Source: Treponema socranskii subsp. buccale
Lineage (GTDB): Bacteria; Spirochaetota; Spirochaetia; Treponematales; Treponemataceae
Length of the DNA: 64,000 bases
NCBI RefSeq assembly: GCF_024181585.1
Contig: NZ_CP054258.1
Coordinates: 620,001-684,000, forward strand
Direction: 5' to 3'
Both the position numbers and the translations under genes were made by a program. Shown one piece after another: positions 6,478 through 14,720 of this stretch. How positions within the stretch are numbered: the first letter of the stretch is position 1; every line of letters begins with the position of its first letter. Under the pieces are notes generated by a model. That model was not told the origin of the DNA. It saw only the letters and a list, made by a program, of their open reading frames with translations, and searched no databases.

Positions 6478-7293
6478 ATGAGAAAAAGTTTTGACGACTT
6501 AACCATCGGCGATGACTTTATGTTTTGTAAAATCATGCAGGACGAAGGTATTTGTAAAGAGTTTCTCGAAATGGTCTTGGCAGATAAAATCGGGAAAATC
6601 ACCTATCTGTCGTCCCAAGATGCCGTCTTTACCGGCTCGGAATCCAAATCAGTACGCCTCGATCTGCTTGTAAAGGACGAAGCCGGCAAATCTTACGACA
6701 TCGAAATGCAAGTGGCGAACGAACATAATATCCCCAAGCGTATGCGTTATTATCAGGCAGCAATCGACATCGCATTCTTAGACAAGGGTACTCACTACAA
6801 AGCCTTGAACGACAGCTATATTATTTTCGTTTGTCTTTTCGACGCTATCGGGAAAGGCAAGCCGCTCTACACATTTGAAAATATATGCCTTGAAGACCGG
6901 CAAATACCCTTACAAGACGGGACAAAAAAGGTTATAATCAATGCGGAAGCATTTAGAAAAGCTGAAAACAAAGAACTGAGAAGTTTTTTGGAGTACGTTA
7001 AAACCGGAACGGTGAATACGGAGTATACCGGGAGGATAGAAACGATGATACAGGCAGTAAAACACAACGAACAGGCACGCAAAGAATACCGCTTTATGTC
7101 GGGCTTTGAGATGGACGCACGAGAAGAAGGCATACAACAGGGTATACAACAAGGTAAATCCCTCGGTCTTGCTGAAGGTTCCCGTCAAGCAAAGCTCGAA
7201 ACGGCGCGGATTTTAAAACATCTCGGCGATTCCGTAAAAAAGATAATGCAGGCGACCGGCCTCACCCAAGAAGAAGTGGAATCGATTAATTAA
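6478..7293 (+). CDS. Rpn-family PD-(D/E)XK nuclease / putative transposase, second copy
   Basis: A 271-residue protein of the PDDEXK_2 branch of the Rpn family. The start 'FDDLTIGDDFMFCKIMQD' is the family signature. The nuclease site is 'VRLDLLVKDE' (catalytic Asp) and 'YDIEMQ' (ExQ), followed by 'IPKRMRYYQAAID'. The tail has 'EEGIQQGIQQGKSLGLAEG' (coiled) and ends 'MQATGLTQEEVESIN'. GGGAGGTATGT gives a ribosome binding site right before the ATG. An internal ATG at 7096 sits at the same core/tail junction as the internal starts in the other two rpn genes, but its upstream AAAGAA is only a weak Shine-Dalgarno. Many spirochaetes carry several such genes, often varied and broken. Confidence 0.88.
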   Translation: MRKSFDDLTIGDDFMFCKIMQDEGICKEFLEMVLADKIGKITYLSSQDAVFTGSESKSVRLDLLVKDEAGKSYDIEMQVANEHNIPKRMRYYQAAIDIAFLDKGTHYKALNDSYIIFVCLFDAIGKGKPLYTFENICLEDRQIPLQDGTKKVIINAEAFRKAENKELRSFLEYVKTGTVNTEYTGRIETMIQAVKHNEQARKEYRFMSGFEMDAREEGIQQGIQQGKSLGLAEGSRQAKLETARILKHLGDSVKKIMQATGLTQEEVESIN

Positions 7294-7303
7294 TTGATAA
7301 TGG

Positions 7304-7351
7304 ATAATTGGTAATCGCCTGCTTAATTACAAATTACACATTACCAATTAT
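7304..7351. terminator. AT-rich inverted repeat between convergent genes
   Basis: Perfect 12-bp arms ATAATTGGTAAT / ATTACCAATTAT (7304-7315, 7340-7351) between the rpn gene and the oppositely oriented PHP gene. A bidirectional terminator is plausible, but the stem is AT-only and so weak. Confidence 0.4.
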
Positions 7352-7360
7352 TTATTCAGC

Positions 7361-8194
7361 CTAAATTTTCCTGTGCTTTATAAAGCCCGTATCCAAAAAC
7401 AGAACTTCCGTATAGCCCGCTTTTTTTGCCGCCGCTTCGGCTCTGTCGAACGCGCAGTCGATGTCTTCCGCTCGGTGCGCATCGGAGTTTATCATAACGG
7501 GAACGCCCGAAGCATAGAGCAGCGAAAGAAAATCCGCGGACGGATAGACGTCGTCGATCGCGCCGCGGGCAATGCCGCCCGTGTTGATTTCGGCGATAAC
7601 GCCCGAATGTTTTGCCGAATTCGCCGTCGCGACGAGTTCGCTGCGGTACCAGCTTTCGCTTTCGTCGAAAAAATGCAGGATGCCGTTGCGCTTTCTGATA
7701 ACGTCGGGATGTCCCCAGATGAGAAAATCGCCCTTTTGCAGCATTTCGCGCTGCAGTGCAAAATACATGCACACCGCTTCTTTCGCGTTTCCTTTAAAAA
7801 AACGTTCGAGTCCCTCTTTGACTTTTTCGGTTTTATCGTCGACGGAAAAAGTGCCGTTTTCCGTTATGAGATAGTGCACCGAGCCGATGAGATAGTCCGG
7901 CTGAAAAGCGGCATAATCGCTCATGCGCGGAATCGAAAGCCCGGGCATATATTCGACTTCAAAACCGAGCAAAATCTGCATGCGTCCCTCGTATGCTTTT
8001 GCCGCGTTCCGCACCGTGCTTACATAATTGTTAAATTCGCGCGGCGCTATGTGGCAGTCGCCCGCAAAGGGGTACATGCTGTGGCTTGAAAATCCGATTA
8101 TGTCGAATTGTTTTTCGAACGCGGCGTCCGCCATCGCTTCGACCGTATCGCTTCCGTCACAAAATGTCGTATGCATATGGTAATTTGTTTTCAT
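7361..8194 (-). CDS. PHP-family histidinol-phosphatase-like hydrolase
   Basis: A 277-residue PHP-fold metal phosphoesterase. Metal ligands are visible: 'YHMHTTFCDG' (the HxH at the N-terminus), 'GFSSHS', 'GFEVEY' (Glu ligand), 'IGSVHYL', 'IWGHPD' and 'INSDAHRAEDI'. The length and order match HisK-type histidinol phosphatase of Gram-positives and spirochaetes. No other his genes are nearby and host-associated treponemes usually lack the full histidine pathway, so the true substrate may be another sugar or amino-alcohol phosphate. It lies 36 bp downstream of the hybrid kinase gene on the same strand and may share its transcript. Confidence 0.85.
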   Translation of the reverse strand: MKTNYHMHTTFCDGSDTVEAMADAAFEKQFDIIGFSSHSMYPFAGDCHIAPREFNNYVSTVRNAAKAYEGRMQILLGFEVEYMPGLSIPRMSDYAAFQPDYLIGSVHYLITENGTFSVDDKTEKVKEGLERFFKGNAKEAVCMYFALQREMLQKGDFLIWGHPDVIRKRNGILHFFDESESWYRSELVATANSAKHSGVIAEINTGGIARGAIDDVYPSADFLSLLYASGVPVMINSDAHRAEDIDCAFDRAEAAAKKAGYTEVLFLDTGFIKHRKI

Positions 8195-8230
8195 TGTACC
8201 CTCGTATAAAAATCGCTATACGTTTTTCGC

Positions 8231-10204
8231 TTATTCCCACTTTCGTTTCCATTCGTTCGCGTTGAATTCGAAAATTACAAATTCGTCTTTGAGCGCAATA
8301 AAATCTTTTTGTATGTTTTCGATACCTTGCTTTTCCGCCTCTTTTTCGATGTGCGCTCCCCGGTTTGAAAGCACGTATGCGCCGATCGCGGCCGAGCTGC
8401 CTTTGATCGTGTGTCCGATGCGTCCGAGCGTTTCGAAATCTTTTCGGACGATTGCTTTTTCGATTTCGCATACGAAAGCCGTAAGCTGTTTTCGATATTC
8501 CGCAAGCAGTTCTTTTCCGAGCGTTATATCGCCTCCGATCGTGTCTTCAAAATCTTTTTGATTCCATGTCGTATTTTCGGAAGCGATCATACTGTCGAGC
8601 ATCGTGATTTTAGGTGCTACGGGCAGTTCGATAACCGTATGCCATTTTTCGATAAGCGTTTTTATATCGTCCCGCTTAAACGGCTTTACGAGGATATCGT
8701 TTATACCGATCTTGCGGTACAGAGCGAAATCGTTTTCGTCGTTGTTTGCCGTACATGCTACGATGATTCCCGTGTAGCCTGCGGCTTTGATTTTTTTTGC
8801 CGCTTCGATGCCGTCCATAACCGGCATTTGGATATCCATAAAGATCATATTGATTTCGCGGTTTTTTTCGACGGCTTCGACGACCTGCTTTCCGTTTTCC
8901 GCTTCGATGACCGGCGCACCCAATTTTTTTAAAAAGGTTACGATGAGTTTTCTGTTCAGCGGATGATCTTCGGCGACGAGTACCGTCATGCCTTCCGTGA
9001 TGTTTGCTCCGTTTTCGGCAACCGCCGCTTCGCTCGCTTTCGACTGCTTTGCGTCGAGCGTTTCGAGATCGGTCGGTATATCGTATATGTCGTTGAGCAG
9101 AGACTGCACGAGCTGTCGCTTGACGGGTTTATAAAGATAGCCGTTAAACAGATTGATGAGCTTCATCTTCGCTTCGGCGCCCATTCGGCCTTCGGGAACG
9201 AGCAAGTACAGTTTCGTATCGGTAAAATTGCATTCTTTGATTTCCCACGCGAGGTGCCAGCCGTCCACTTTCGGTAAACTCATATCGATAAAGACGAGCG
9301 AAAAAGCTTTTCCGAGACGGCTCGCATTTTTCATTTTCAACAGCGCTTCGGCCGCGTCTTTCGCGTACGAGATATTGTACAGGCCGCACGAATTGAGTTT
9401 CTGCCGCATACTGTTCAGCGCGAGGGGACTGTCGTCGACGATGAGAATACGGGTATTCGTCGGAGCGGCTGTCTTCGTGTTGGAAGCCGGCACATGCTGA
9501 GCGGCGGAAAACGGAACGGTAAACCAAAAGACGGATCCGCCGTCCGGATTCGTGCGCACGCCTATGTTGCCGTTCATGGCGATGACAAGCCCCTTGCATA
9601 TGGCAAGTCCGAGACCCGTTCCTCCGTATTTGCGCGTCGTCGACGTTTCCGCCTGATAATAATCGGTAAAAAGATGTTTTTGTTTTTCTTTCGGAATGCC
9701 GATGCCGGTATCGGCGACTTCAAACAGCAGCGTGGTTTCGTCTTTTTTTGCAAGCGATACGTGAATATAGCCCGACTGCGTAAACTTGACGGCATTTTTA
9801 ATAATATTGAGCAGCACTTGCTGGATGCGCGTCGGGTCTCCGATAATAAGCTGCGGCAACGAGTAATCGGAATCGACGACGAGCTCTATGCCTTTAGCGA
9901 ACGCTTCCATGCTGACAAGATCGACGACCTGTTCCGTGAGAGTGACGACGTCGTACGGAATCGATTCTAGCACGATTTGTCTCGATTTGATTTTCGTAAA
10001 ATCGAGTATGTCGTTTACGAGAGAAAGAAGTACGTTCGTACTGAATTGAATTTGGCGCACGTATTCCTGTTGTTCGTTGTTGAGACGCGTGTCCGAAAGC
10101 AGTTCGAGCGTACCGACGATTGTCTGCACCGGAGTGCGGATTTCATGTACGGTGTTTGCCAAAAATGCCATGCGCTGGCCGGGATCGATGTCAGATTTTT
10201 CCAT
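8231..10204 (-). CDS. soluble hybrid histidine kinase (HisKA-HATPase-REC-REC-HPt)
   Basis: 657 residues with no sensor or membrane segment. The dimerisation domain starts at once: 'VHEIRTP' with His20. The ATPase domain has the N box 'LLNIIKNAVKFT', G1 'VADTGIGIP' and G2 'GGTGLGLAI' (about residues 110-225). REC1 ('RILIVDDSPLAL', acceptor 'FIDMSLPKVDG') and REC2 ('TVLVAEDHPLNRKL', acceptor 'FMDIQMPVMDG', 'VKPFKRDD') follow, then an HPt domain with 'IGHTIKGSSAAIG'. This is a complete His-Asp-His-Asp phosphorelay in one chain; the signal must come from a partner protein. It overlaps the upstream dual-REC regulator by 14 bases, so translation is probably coupled and the two are likely partners. 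Confidence 0.93.
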   Translation of the reverse strand: MEKSDIDPGQRMAFLANTVHEIRTPVQTIVGTLELLSDTRLNNEQQEYVRQIQFSTNVLLSLVNDILDFTKIKSRQIVLESIPYDVVTLTEQVVDLVSMEAFAKGIELVVDSDYSLPQLIIGDPTRIQQVLLNIIKNAVKFTQSGYIHVSLAKKDETTLLFEVADTGIGIPKEKQKHLFTDYYQAETSTTRKYGGTGLGLAICKGLVIAMNGNIGVRTNPDGGSVFWFTVPFSAAQHVPASNTKTAAPTNTRILIVDDSPLALNSMRQKLNSCGLYNISYAKDAAEALLKMKNASRLGKAFSLVFIDMSLPKVDGWHLAWEIKECNFTDTKLYLLVPEGRMGAEAKMKLINLFNGYLYKPVKRQLVQSLLNDIYDIPTDLETLDAKQSKASEAAVAENGANITEGMTVLVAEDHPLNRKLIVTFLKKLGAPVIEAENGKQVVEAVEKNREINMIFMDIQMPVMDGIEAAKKIKAAGYTGIIVACTANNDENDFALYRKIGINDILVKPFKRDDIKTLIEKWHTVIELPVAPKITMLDSMIASENTTWNQKDFEDTIGGDITLGKELLAEYRKQLTAFVCEIEKAIVRKDFETLGRIGHTIKGSSAAIGAYVLSNRGAHIEKEAEKQGIENIQKDFIALKDEFVIFEFNANEWKRKWE

Positions 10205-11444
10205 GGAGCAGCTCTATCGCCTTTTGTACGATAACTTCGGGCTTCTGCGGTTTTACGAGATAGTGTTTTGCACCGAGACTGAGCGCGCGTATGACATCTT
10301 CGCGTTTTGTCGTCTGTGAATAGATAATGACCGGGATATTGTTTGCGCTGCTGCCGAGACGTGCCAAAATATCGAAGCCGGAAATACCCGGCATCAATAT
10401 ATCGACGACCGCAAGATCGTAGCGGTGTTTGTTGATACCCGTTAAAAATTCCGCGCCGCTCGAATACAGATCGCAGGTTGCGCTTACGGCTTTGAATGCG
10501 TCTTCCAAAATCTTCAAAATGATGCTGTCGTCATCGACGAGCGCTACGCGTAAAACGTTTCCGATAGTTGTTGTGTCGTCCTGATTGACACCCAAATCGG
10601 AATAAAAACGCGTGTCGACCGAACCCCATATTTGTTCTCCCGACGGCGTCAATATTTTTTCCGCGACGAGTTCGGACACGCTCGATGCGACGCTGCTGTC
10701 GATGAGCGAATTGAGCACGTGAGAGAGTTCCGTTACGACTTCAATGCCGTCGTATTCGGGATGGCCGCTTATGAGTTCTCGGGTAAAAGAATTGAACGAA
10801 AGCACTTTGATATTTTTTGTTAAAACTTTCGGGGCTGCGAGAATGTTGTCGAACAGCATTTCGATATTCGATCCGTCGATAAAGCTGAGTTCGAGATTCG
10901 TCATCATGAGAATGATTTTAGGATCGGTAAGCTTTCCCGTATCGATCATCTCGATGAGCTTGTATTTCAGCAGTGCAAGTTTTTCCCTGTTCAAACCTTC
11001 GGCGATTTCTATAAAGATGATGTCGCCGTTGCGATGAATGTCGAGCATACACGGAGTGGTATCCATGGAAAATGCGAGGGAGAGGATTTGTCCGACCGCT
11101 TCGAAAAAGATGTCGAATTTTATCGGCTTGTTGAAATATTTTGTGACGCCGAACTGTGCGAACTGCGAAAGCTTTGCACGGTCGGCGACCGGTCCCGAAA
11201 CGATCATCGGAATGCGGACGGCATTCGGGTTCGATCGTTTTTTTTCCAAAAAACGAAACAATTCGATAAAATCATCTTCTATTTCGTAGATGATAAGGTC
11301 GGGGAGGATCGAAATCATTTTAATAAACGCGTCGCGTTTTCCCTGCGTCACCGTAACCGAGACTTTTTCTGCGGAAAGTTTATCCTTTAAAAACTCTCTA
11401 AAAAGCGGGGATGCATCTATCAGCAGAACATTGTTCATAACCAT
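10191..11444 (-). CDS. dual-receiver response regulator (REC - middle domain - REC)
   Basis: A 417-residue protein. Residues 1-130 form a receiver-like domain ('VLLIDASPLFREFL') in which the acceptor position reads 'LPDLIIYEIEDDF', with Tyr-Glu where Asp is expected, so it is probably not phosphorylated. Residues 140-265 form an alpha/beta domain resembling a STAS/SpoIIAA-type fold ('GDIIFIEIAEGLNREKLALL', 'DPKIILMMTNLELSFIDGS'). The C-terminal REC is intact ('VALVDDDSIILKIL', 'LAVVDILMPGISGFDIL', 'IIYSQTTKRED', 'YLVKP'). It has no DNA-binding domain, so output is by protein contact. The start could be ATG 11444 or 11438; neither has a strong ribosome binding site. It is co-transcribed with the hybrid kinase. 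Confidence 0.85.
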   Translation of the reverse strand: MVMNNVLLIDASPLFREFLKDKLSAEKVSVTVTQGKRDAFIKMISILPDLIIYEIEDDFIELFRFLEKKRSNPNAVRIPMIVSGPVADRAKLSQFAQFGVTKYFNKPIKFDIFFEAVGQILSLAFSMDTTPCMLDIHRNGDIIFIEIAEGLNREKLALLKYKLIEMIDTGKLTDPKIILMMTNLELSFIDGSNIEMLFDNILAAPKVLTKNIKVLSFNSFTRELISGHPEYDGIEVVTELSHVLNSLIDSSVASSVSELVAEKILTPSGEQIWGSVDTRFYSDLGVNQDDTTTIGNVLRVALVDDDSIILKILEDAFKAVSATCDLYSSGAEFLTGINKHRYDLAVVDILMPGISGFDILARLGSSANNIPVIIYSQTTKREDVIRALSLGAKHYLVKPQKPEVIVQKAIELLHGKI

Positions 11445-11568
11445 ATTATTTTATATGCAAATATATAAATTGACAAGTAATTTCTTTTTTGTATTTTTTA
11501 CAGGTGCCCTTTGTATTTTGTCGTTTTCTCATTGCAAATTTGCGCTTGAAGGTTTATACTGACACATC

Positions 11569-12276
11569 GTGGCCTCGTTATATATCGTAGGAACGCCGAT
11601 AGGCAATCTCGGCGATATCACGTTCCGCGCGCTCGAAACGTTCAAAACGGCGGATGTGATCGCGTGCGAAGATACGCGGCATACGCTTGAGCTGCTCACG
11701 CATTTCGGCATACGAAAGCCGCTCGTATCGTGCAGGGCGCAAAACGAAGAAAAATCGGCCGAAAAAATCGTCGATCTGCTGAAAAACGGCAAAAACGTCG
11801 CCTATGCGAGCGACGCGGGTACTCCGGGCATCAGCGATCCGGGTGCGGTTTTGGCGGGTATCGTGCGCGATGCGGGCTTTCCCGTCGTTCCCGTTCCCGG
11901 TCCTTCGGCGCTCACCGCCCTTGTAAGCGTTGCGGGAGCGGGCGGAAAAACCCTCGTTTTCGAAGGATTTTTGTCGCCTTCGCCGGGAAAACGCCGGCGC
12001 CGCCTTAAAGAGCTGCTTTTTTCGGGCGATGCCGTTATTTTGTACGAATCGCCGTACAGAATCCTCAAGTTGCTCGAGGATTTAGCCGATATTGACAGTG
12101 AGCGCCGTATCGTGATCGGACGGGAGCTCACAAAACTGCACGAAGAGATTATCGAAGGAACGGCGCAGGCGTTGCGCGACGATTTTGCGTCCCGAGAGTC
12201 GATAAAAGGCGAATGTGCGGTTTTCGTTTCGGGTGTAAAAAAAATTAAACTTTCTGATAAATCTGCCGATAATTAA
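11569..12276 (+). CDS. rsmI: 16S rRNA 2'-O-ribose methyltransferase RsmI (C1402)
   Basis: A 235-residue SAM-dependent tetrapyrrole-methylase-fold enzyme. Signature stretches: 'LYIVGTPIGNLGDITFRALE', 'ACEDTRHTLELLTHF', 'SDAGTPGISDPGAVL', 'VPGPSALTALVSVAG', 'FEGFLSP', 'YESPYRI' and 'GRELTKLHEEI'. It methylates the ribose of C1402 in 16S rRNA, at the P site. It starts at GTG 11569, which is the only start placing M before the conserved 'ASLYIVGTP'; the ribosome binding site is weak. It is somewhat shorter than E. coli RsmI (286), lacking the C-terminal extension. The sigma-28 promoter for flgM lies inside its last codons. Confidence 0.95.
   Translation: MASLYIVGTPIGNLGDITFRALETFKTADVIACEDTRHTLELLTHFGIRKPLVSCRAQNEEKSAEKIVDLLKNGKNVAYASDAGTPGISDPGAVLAGIVRDAGFPVVPVPGPSALTALVSVAGAGGKTLVFEGFLSPSPGKRRRRLKELLFSGDAVILYESPYRILKLLEDLADIDSERRIVIGRELTKLHEEIIEGTAQALRDDFASRESIKGECAVFVSGVKKIKLSDKSADN
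12246..12272 (+). promoter_or_regulatory. exact sigma-28 (FliA) promoter for flgM
   Basis: TAAA (12246-12249), exactly 15 bases, then GCCGATAA (12265-12272), identical to the known FliA consensus TAAA-N15-GCCGATAA. It lies 26 bp before the flgM start, within the 3' end of rsmI. Confidence 0.85.
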
Positions 12277-12297
12277 TCGGTAGAGAGGCAGGACGGA

Positions 12298-12585
12298 ATG
12301 ATGATAGACAAAATCGGAGGAGTAAATCCTCTTAACAATGTACAGAACTCTCACCGGATAAATGAACAGGGTTCTCCGAAAGTAGGCAGCGATTCGATCA
12401 GCGTTTCCGACGAAGCGAAGCGCATGGCGGCTTTGTACTACGCGAACAAAGTTTCGGCAGAAACACCGGATATCCGCTCCGACCGTATCGCAGCCGTAAA
12501 AGAAAAGATTAAAGATCCGTCTTATCTGAATAATGCCGTAATCGATTCCGCAGCGGATCGCATTATGACGAGTTTCGGACTTTAA
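12298..12585 (+). CDS. flgM: anti-sigma-28 factor FlgM
   Basis: A 95-residue protein. The C-terminal half carries the FlgM signature ('PDIRSDRIAAVKEKIKDPSY' followed by an 'AADRIM' end), the part that holds sigma-28. The N-terminal half is polar and unstructured, as in other FlgM proteins. FlgM keeps FliA inactive until the hook-basal body is finished. Starts ATG-ATG at 12298/12301 follow AGAGAGGCAGGACGG. The sigma-28 promoter just upstream means FliA would drive its own inhibitor, the usual feedback loop. No other flagellar gene is next to it, so it stands apart from the flagellar operons. Confidence 0.92.
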   Translation: MMIDKIGGVNPLNNVQNSHRINEQGSPKVGSDSISVSDEAKRMAALYYANKVSAETPDIRSDRIAAVKEKIKDPSYLNNAVIDSAADRIMTSFGL

Positions 12586-12635
12586 TTATCCTGCGTATAG
12601 GCATTTGCCGATAAAAAAATAATCGATGTAAAAAA

Positions 12636-12664
12636 GGCGGAAGTATCATTCCGTCTTTTTTTTG
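12636..12664 (+). terminator. intrinsic terminator after flgM
   Basis: Arms GGCGGAA / TTCCGTC (12636-12642, 12649-12655) followed by about eight T. Confidence 0.8.
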
Positions 12665-12708
12665 TTTATATCCGTCGCTCTCATGGAGAGTTTTTATGGA
12701 GAGTACGT

Positions 12709-13857
12709 ATGGCTGATTTTATTTTCCGTATTTCACCGAATATCGTGTTGGGATCGTATATGCTGAGCCGCATCGGACAGTATGTGCGCGAATACGGTTC
12801 GCGTTTTCTCATCATCATGGATCCTATTTTAAAAGAAGTGAACCTCGCGGACAAACTGATCGAGCCGCTTTCGGAACGCAAAATCGACTATTTTATTTTT
12901 AACGAATTCGGCGAAAGCGCGGATACGAAAACCGTCGAACGCATACTCGCCCTCGCACGCGACGGACGCATCCACGGTATCATCGCCGCAGGCGGTTCGA
13001 AAGTACTCAGCGTCGCCTCGGCGGTCGCTTCTTTGTATAACGAAAATCACGATCTCTATGATTATGTCGACGGCGCCGTTCCGACGACGGGAGCGCTGCC
13101 GCTCGTCTGTGTGCCGACGACGATCCGCGCTCCGTTTATTTACACGAACATGATTCCTATCGTCGATTCCCGCTCTCGGCAAATAAAACTGCTCAAAGCT
13201 CAGAGTACGCTCTGTAAACTTGCCGTCATCGATCCGAATTTGACGCTCACGCTTACCGACAATCAAAATACCGCGATGGCCGTTGAAACGATGTGCCTCG
13301 CACTCGAAGCATATCTTTCGCAAAAGGCGAGCTTTTTCAGCGATATGCTTGTCGAAAAATCAATCGAACTCATGGGCTACGCGCTTTGCGGTTCGCCGAC
13401 GCTCGAAATCACTACTCCGGAAGAAATACTCAAATCGCAGGCCGGCTGCATGGCCTCTCTCGCCGCTGCAGCCAGCGCACCGGGGCTCGGCTCGCTTCTT
13501 TCGCTGTGCATCAATTCCCGGTTCGGCGTTTCGCGTTCGCTTATCGCATCGATTTTATTTCCGAGCATCATCGAAGACGCCGGTAAATTCAAAGTCGAAC
13601 GCGTAGAAAAACTTGCGCACGTTTCGCGTATCGTTCCTTCCGATGTGCACGGCGAAGAAGCGGCCGCCCGTTTTGCGGAATACATTCGACAGCTCCTTGC
13701 CAAAGCGAATCTGCCGTCGCGCATAAAAGAATTGTCGATTTCGATTCAACAGCTCGCACTCCCGGCCGAAGACGCAGGCCGGCTCGAACTGGCAAATACG
13801 CTGCCGCGCAGTATGTCATCGGATGATTTGTTCGATTTTATCAAATCGGTGTACTGA
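12709..13857 (+). CDS. iron-containing alcohol/glycerol dehydrogenase-like protein with lost metal ligands
   Basis: A 382-residue protein with the GldA/iron-ADH fold: an N-terminal nucleotide-binding half ('IIAAGGSKVLSVASAVAS', 'PLVCVPTT') and a C-terminal helical half. The ligand positions look degenerate: the family GxDAL motif reads 'AMAVETMC' (Glu193 for Asp), and the two metal histidines expected in the 'H....H' and 'pHG' region are absent ('LGSLLSLCINSRFGVSRSL'). Thus NAD-like binding may remain, but zinc or iron-dependent dehydrogenase chemistry is doubtful. It has its own unit after the flgM terminator and is followed 24 bp later by a TrmH-family gene. The function is unknown; a dehydroquinate-synthase-like or non-catalytic role is possible. 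Confidence 0.75.
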   Translation: MADFIFRISPNIVLGSYMLSRIGQYVREYGSRFLIIMDPILKEVNLADKLIEPLSERKIDYFIFNEFGESADTKTVERILALARDGRIHGIIAAGGSKVLSVASAVASLYNENHDLYDYVDGAVPTTGALPLVCVPTTIRAPFIYTNMIPIVDSRSRQIKLLKAQSTLCKLAVIDPNLTLTLTDNQNTAMAVETMCLALEAYLSQKASFFSDMLVEKSIELMGYALCGSPTLEITTPEEILKSQAGCMASLAAAASAPGLGSLLSLCINSRFGVSRSLIASILFPSIIEDAGKFKVERVEKLAHVSRIVPSDVHGEEAAARFAEYIRQLLAKANLPSRIKELSISIQQLALPAEDAGRLELANTLPRSMSSDDLFDFIKSVY

Positions 13858-13881
13858 ACCGCCCGCATTCGCCGAAGCGCT

Positions 13882-14715
13882 ATGATTGAGCCGGGAAAAC
13901 TGTTTCAGCTTGAAGGAGGGCAGCGCAGGCGGAAACTTGCGCTTACGTTCGGCGCCCTCGAACGCGATATCGCGGGTATTGCGGAAAAAGGCGCTTCGTA
14001 CGATTTTCCGTCGATGACGAGGGCGGCATATACCAAGCGCCTTGCGGAGATCGTGCTGTGCGATCCCTCTCTGTCCGAAGCCGCCGCCGCGGAACTTCGT
14101 TCGCTTATCGATGCCGAGCCCTTCGACGAGCGGCGCGTATGCAACTGTGCGCGCAACCATCTCCTTGCAATCATCGGAACGCTGCCTGCAGAATGGGATT
14201 TGGTTATAGCGCCGCACGCTTTGCCGTTCGATGAAAACGGCGTCGTCAAGCAGCGCGATTTTTATGCGGGTATGTGCGTGTATGCCGAAGATATACGCTC
14301 GCCGTTCAATCTCGGATCGATTTTCAGAAGCGCGGAAGCTTTCGGTGTCGATAAGGTATATCTGTCGCCGTTTTGCTCCGATCCCCTCCAAACGCGCGCG
14401 CTTCGAAGCGGCATGGGCTGCATCGAAACGCTCGGCTGGGAGCGAAAAGCGCTTGACGATTTGCCGCGAGGAATACCGGTCTTTGCGCTCGAAACGGGCG
14501 GCACGCCGATTTCCGATTTCGCTTTTCCGAAGCAAGGCATCTGTCTCATCGGATCGGAAGAACTCGGTCTCACCCCCGAAGCGCTCGAGCGCGCCGATTA
14601 CGGGCACGTTTCCATTCCGATGAAGGGACTCAAAGCGTCGCTCAACGTCGGTGTAGCCTTAGGCGTGCTGCTCGCCTCATGGACGCAATCAGTCGCACAA
14701 GGCAAAGCGATTTAA
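13882..14715 (+). CDS. TrmH/SpoU-family RNA 2'-O-methyltransferase
   Basis: A 277-residue protein. The C-terminal SPOUT domain has the three family motifs: 'AEDIRSPFNLGSIFRSAEAF' (motif 1), 'CLIGSEELGLTPEAL' (motif 2) and 'VSIPMKGLKASLNVGVALG' (motif 3, with the SAM-binding knot). The N-terminal 115 residues are a lineage-specific helical part, unlike the L30e-like domain of RlmB. It methylates a ribose in tRNA or rRNA; the exact target cannot be read from sequence. It follows the iron-ADH-like gene by 24 bp and ends 5 bp before the convergent HDOD gene. Confidence 0.9.
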   Translation: MIEPGKLFQLEGGQRRRKLALTFGALERDIAGIAEKGASYDFPSMTRAAYTKRLAEIVLCDPSLSEAAAAELRSLIDAEPFDERRVCNCARNHLLAIIGTLPAEWDLVIAPHALPFDENGVVKQRDFYAGMCVYAEDIRSPFNLGSIFRSAEAFGVDKVYLSPFCSDPLQTRALRSGMGCIETLGWERKALDDLPRGIPVFALETGGTPISDFAFPKQGICLIGSEELGLTPEALERADYGHVSIPMKGLKASLNVGVALGVLLASWTQSVAQGKAI

Positions 14716-14720
14716 TTGAT

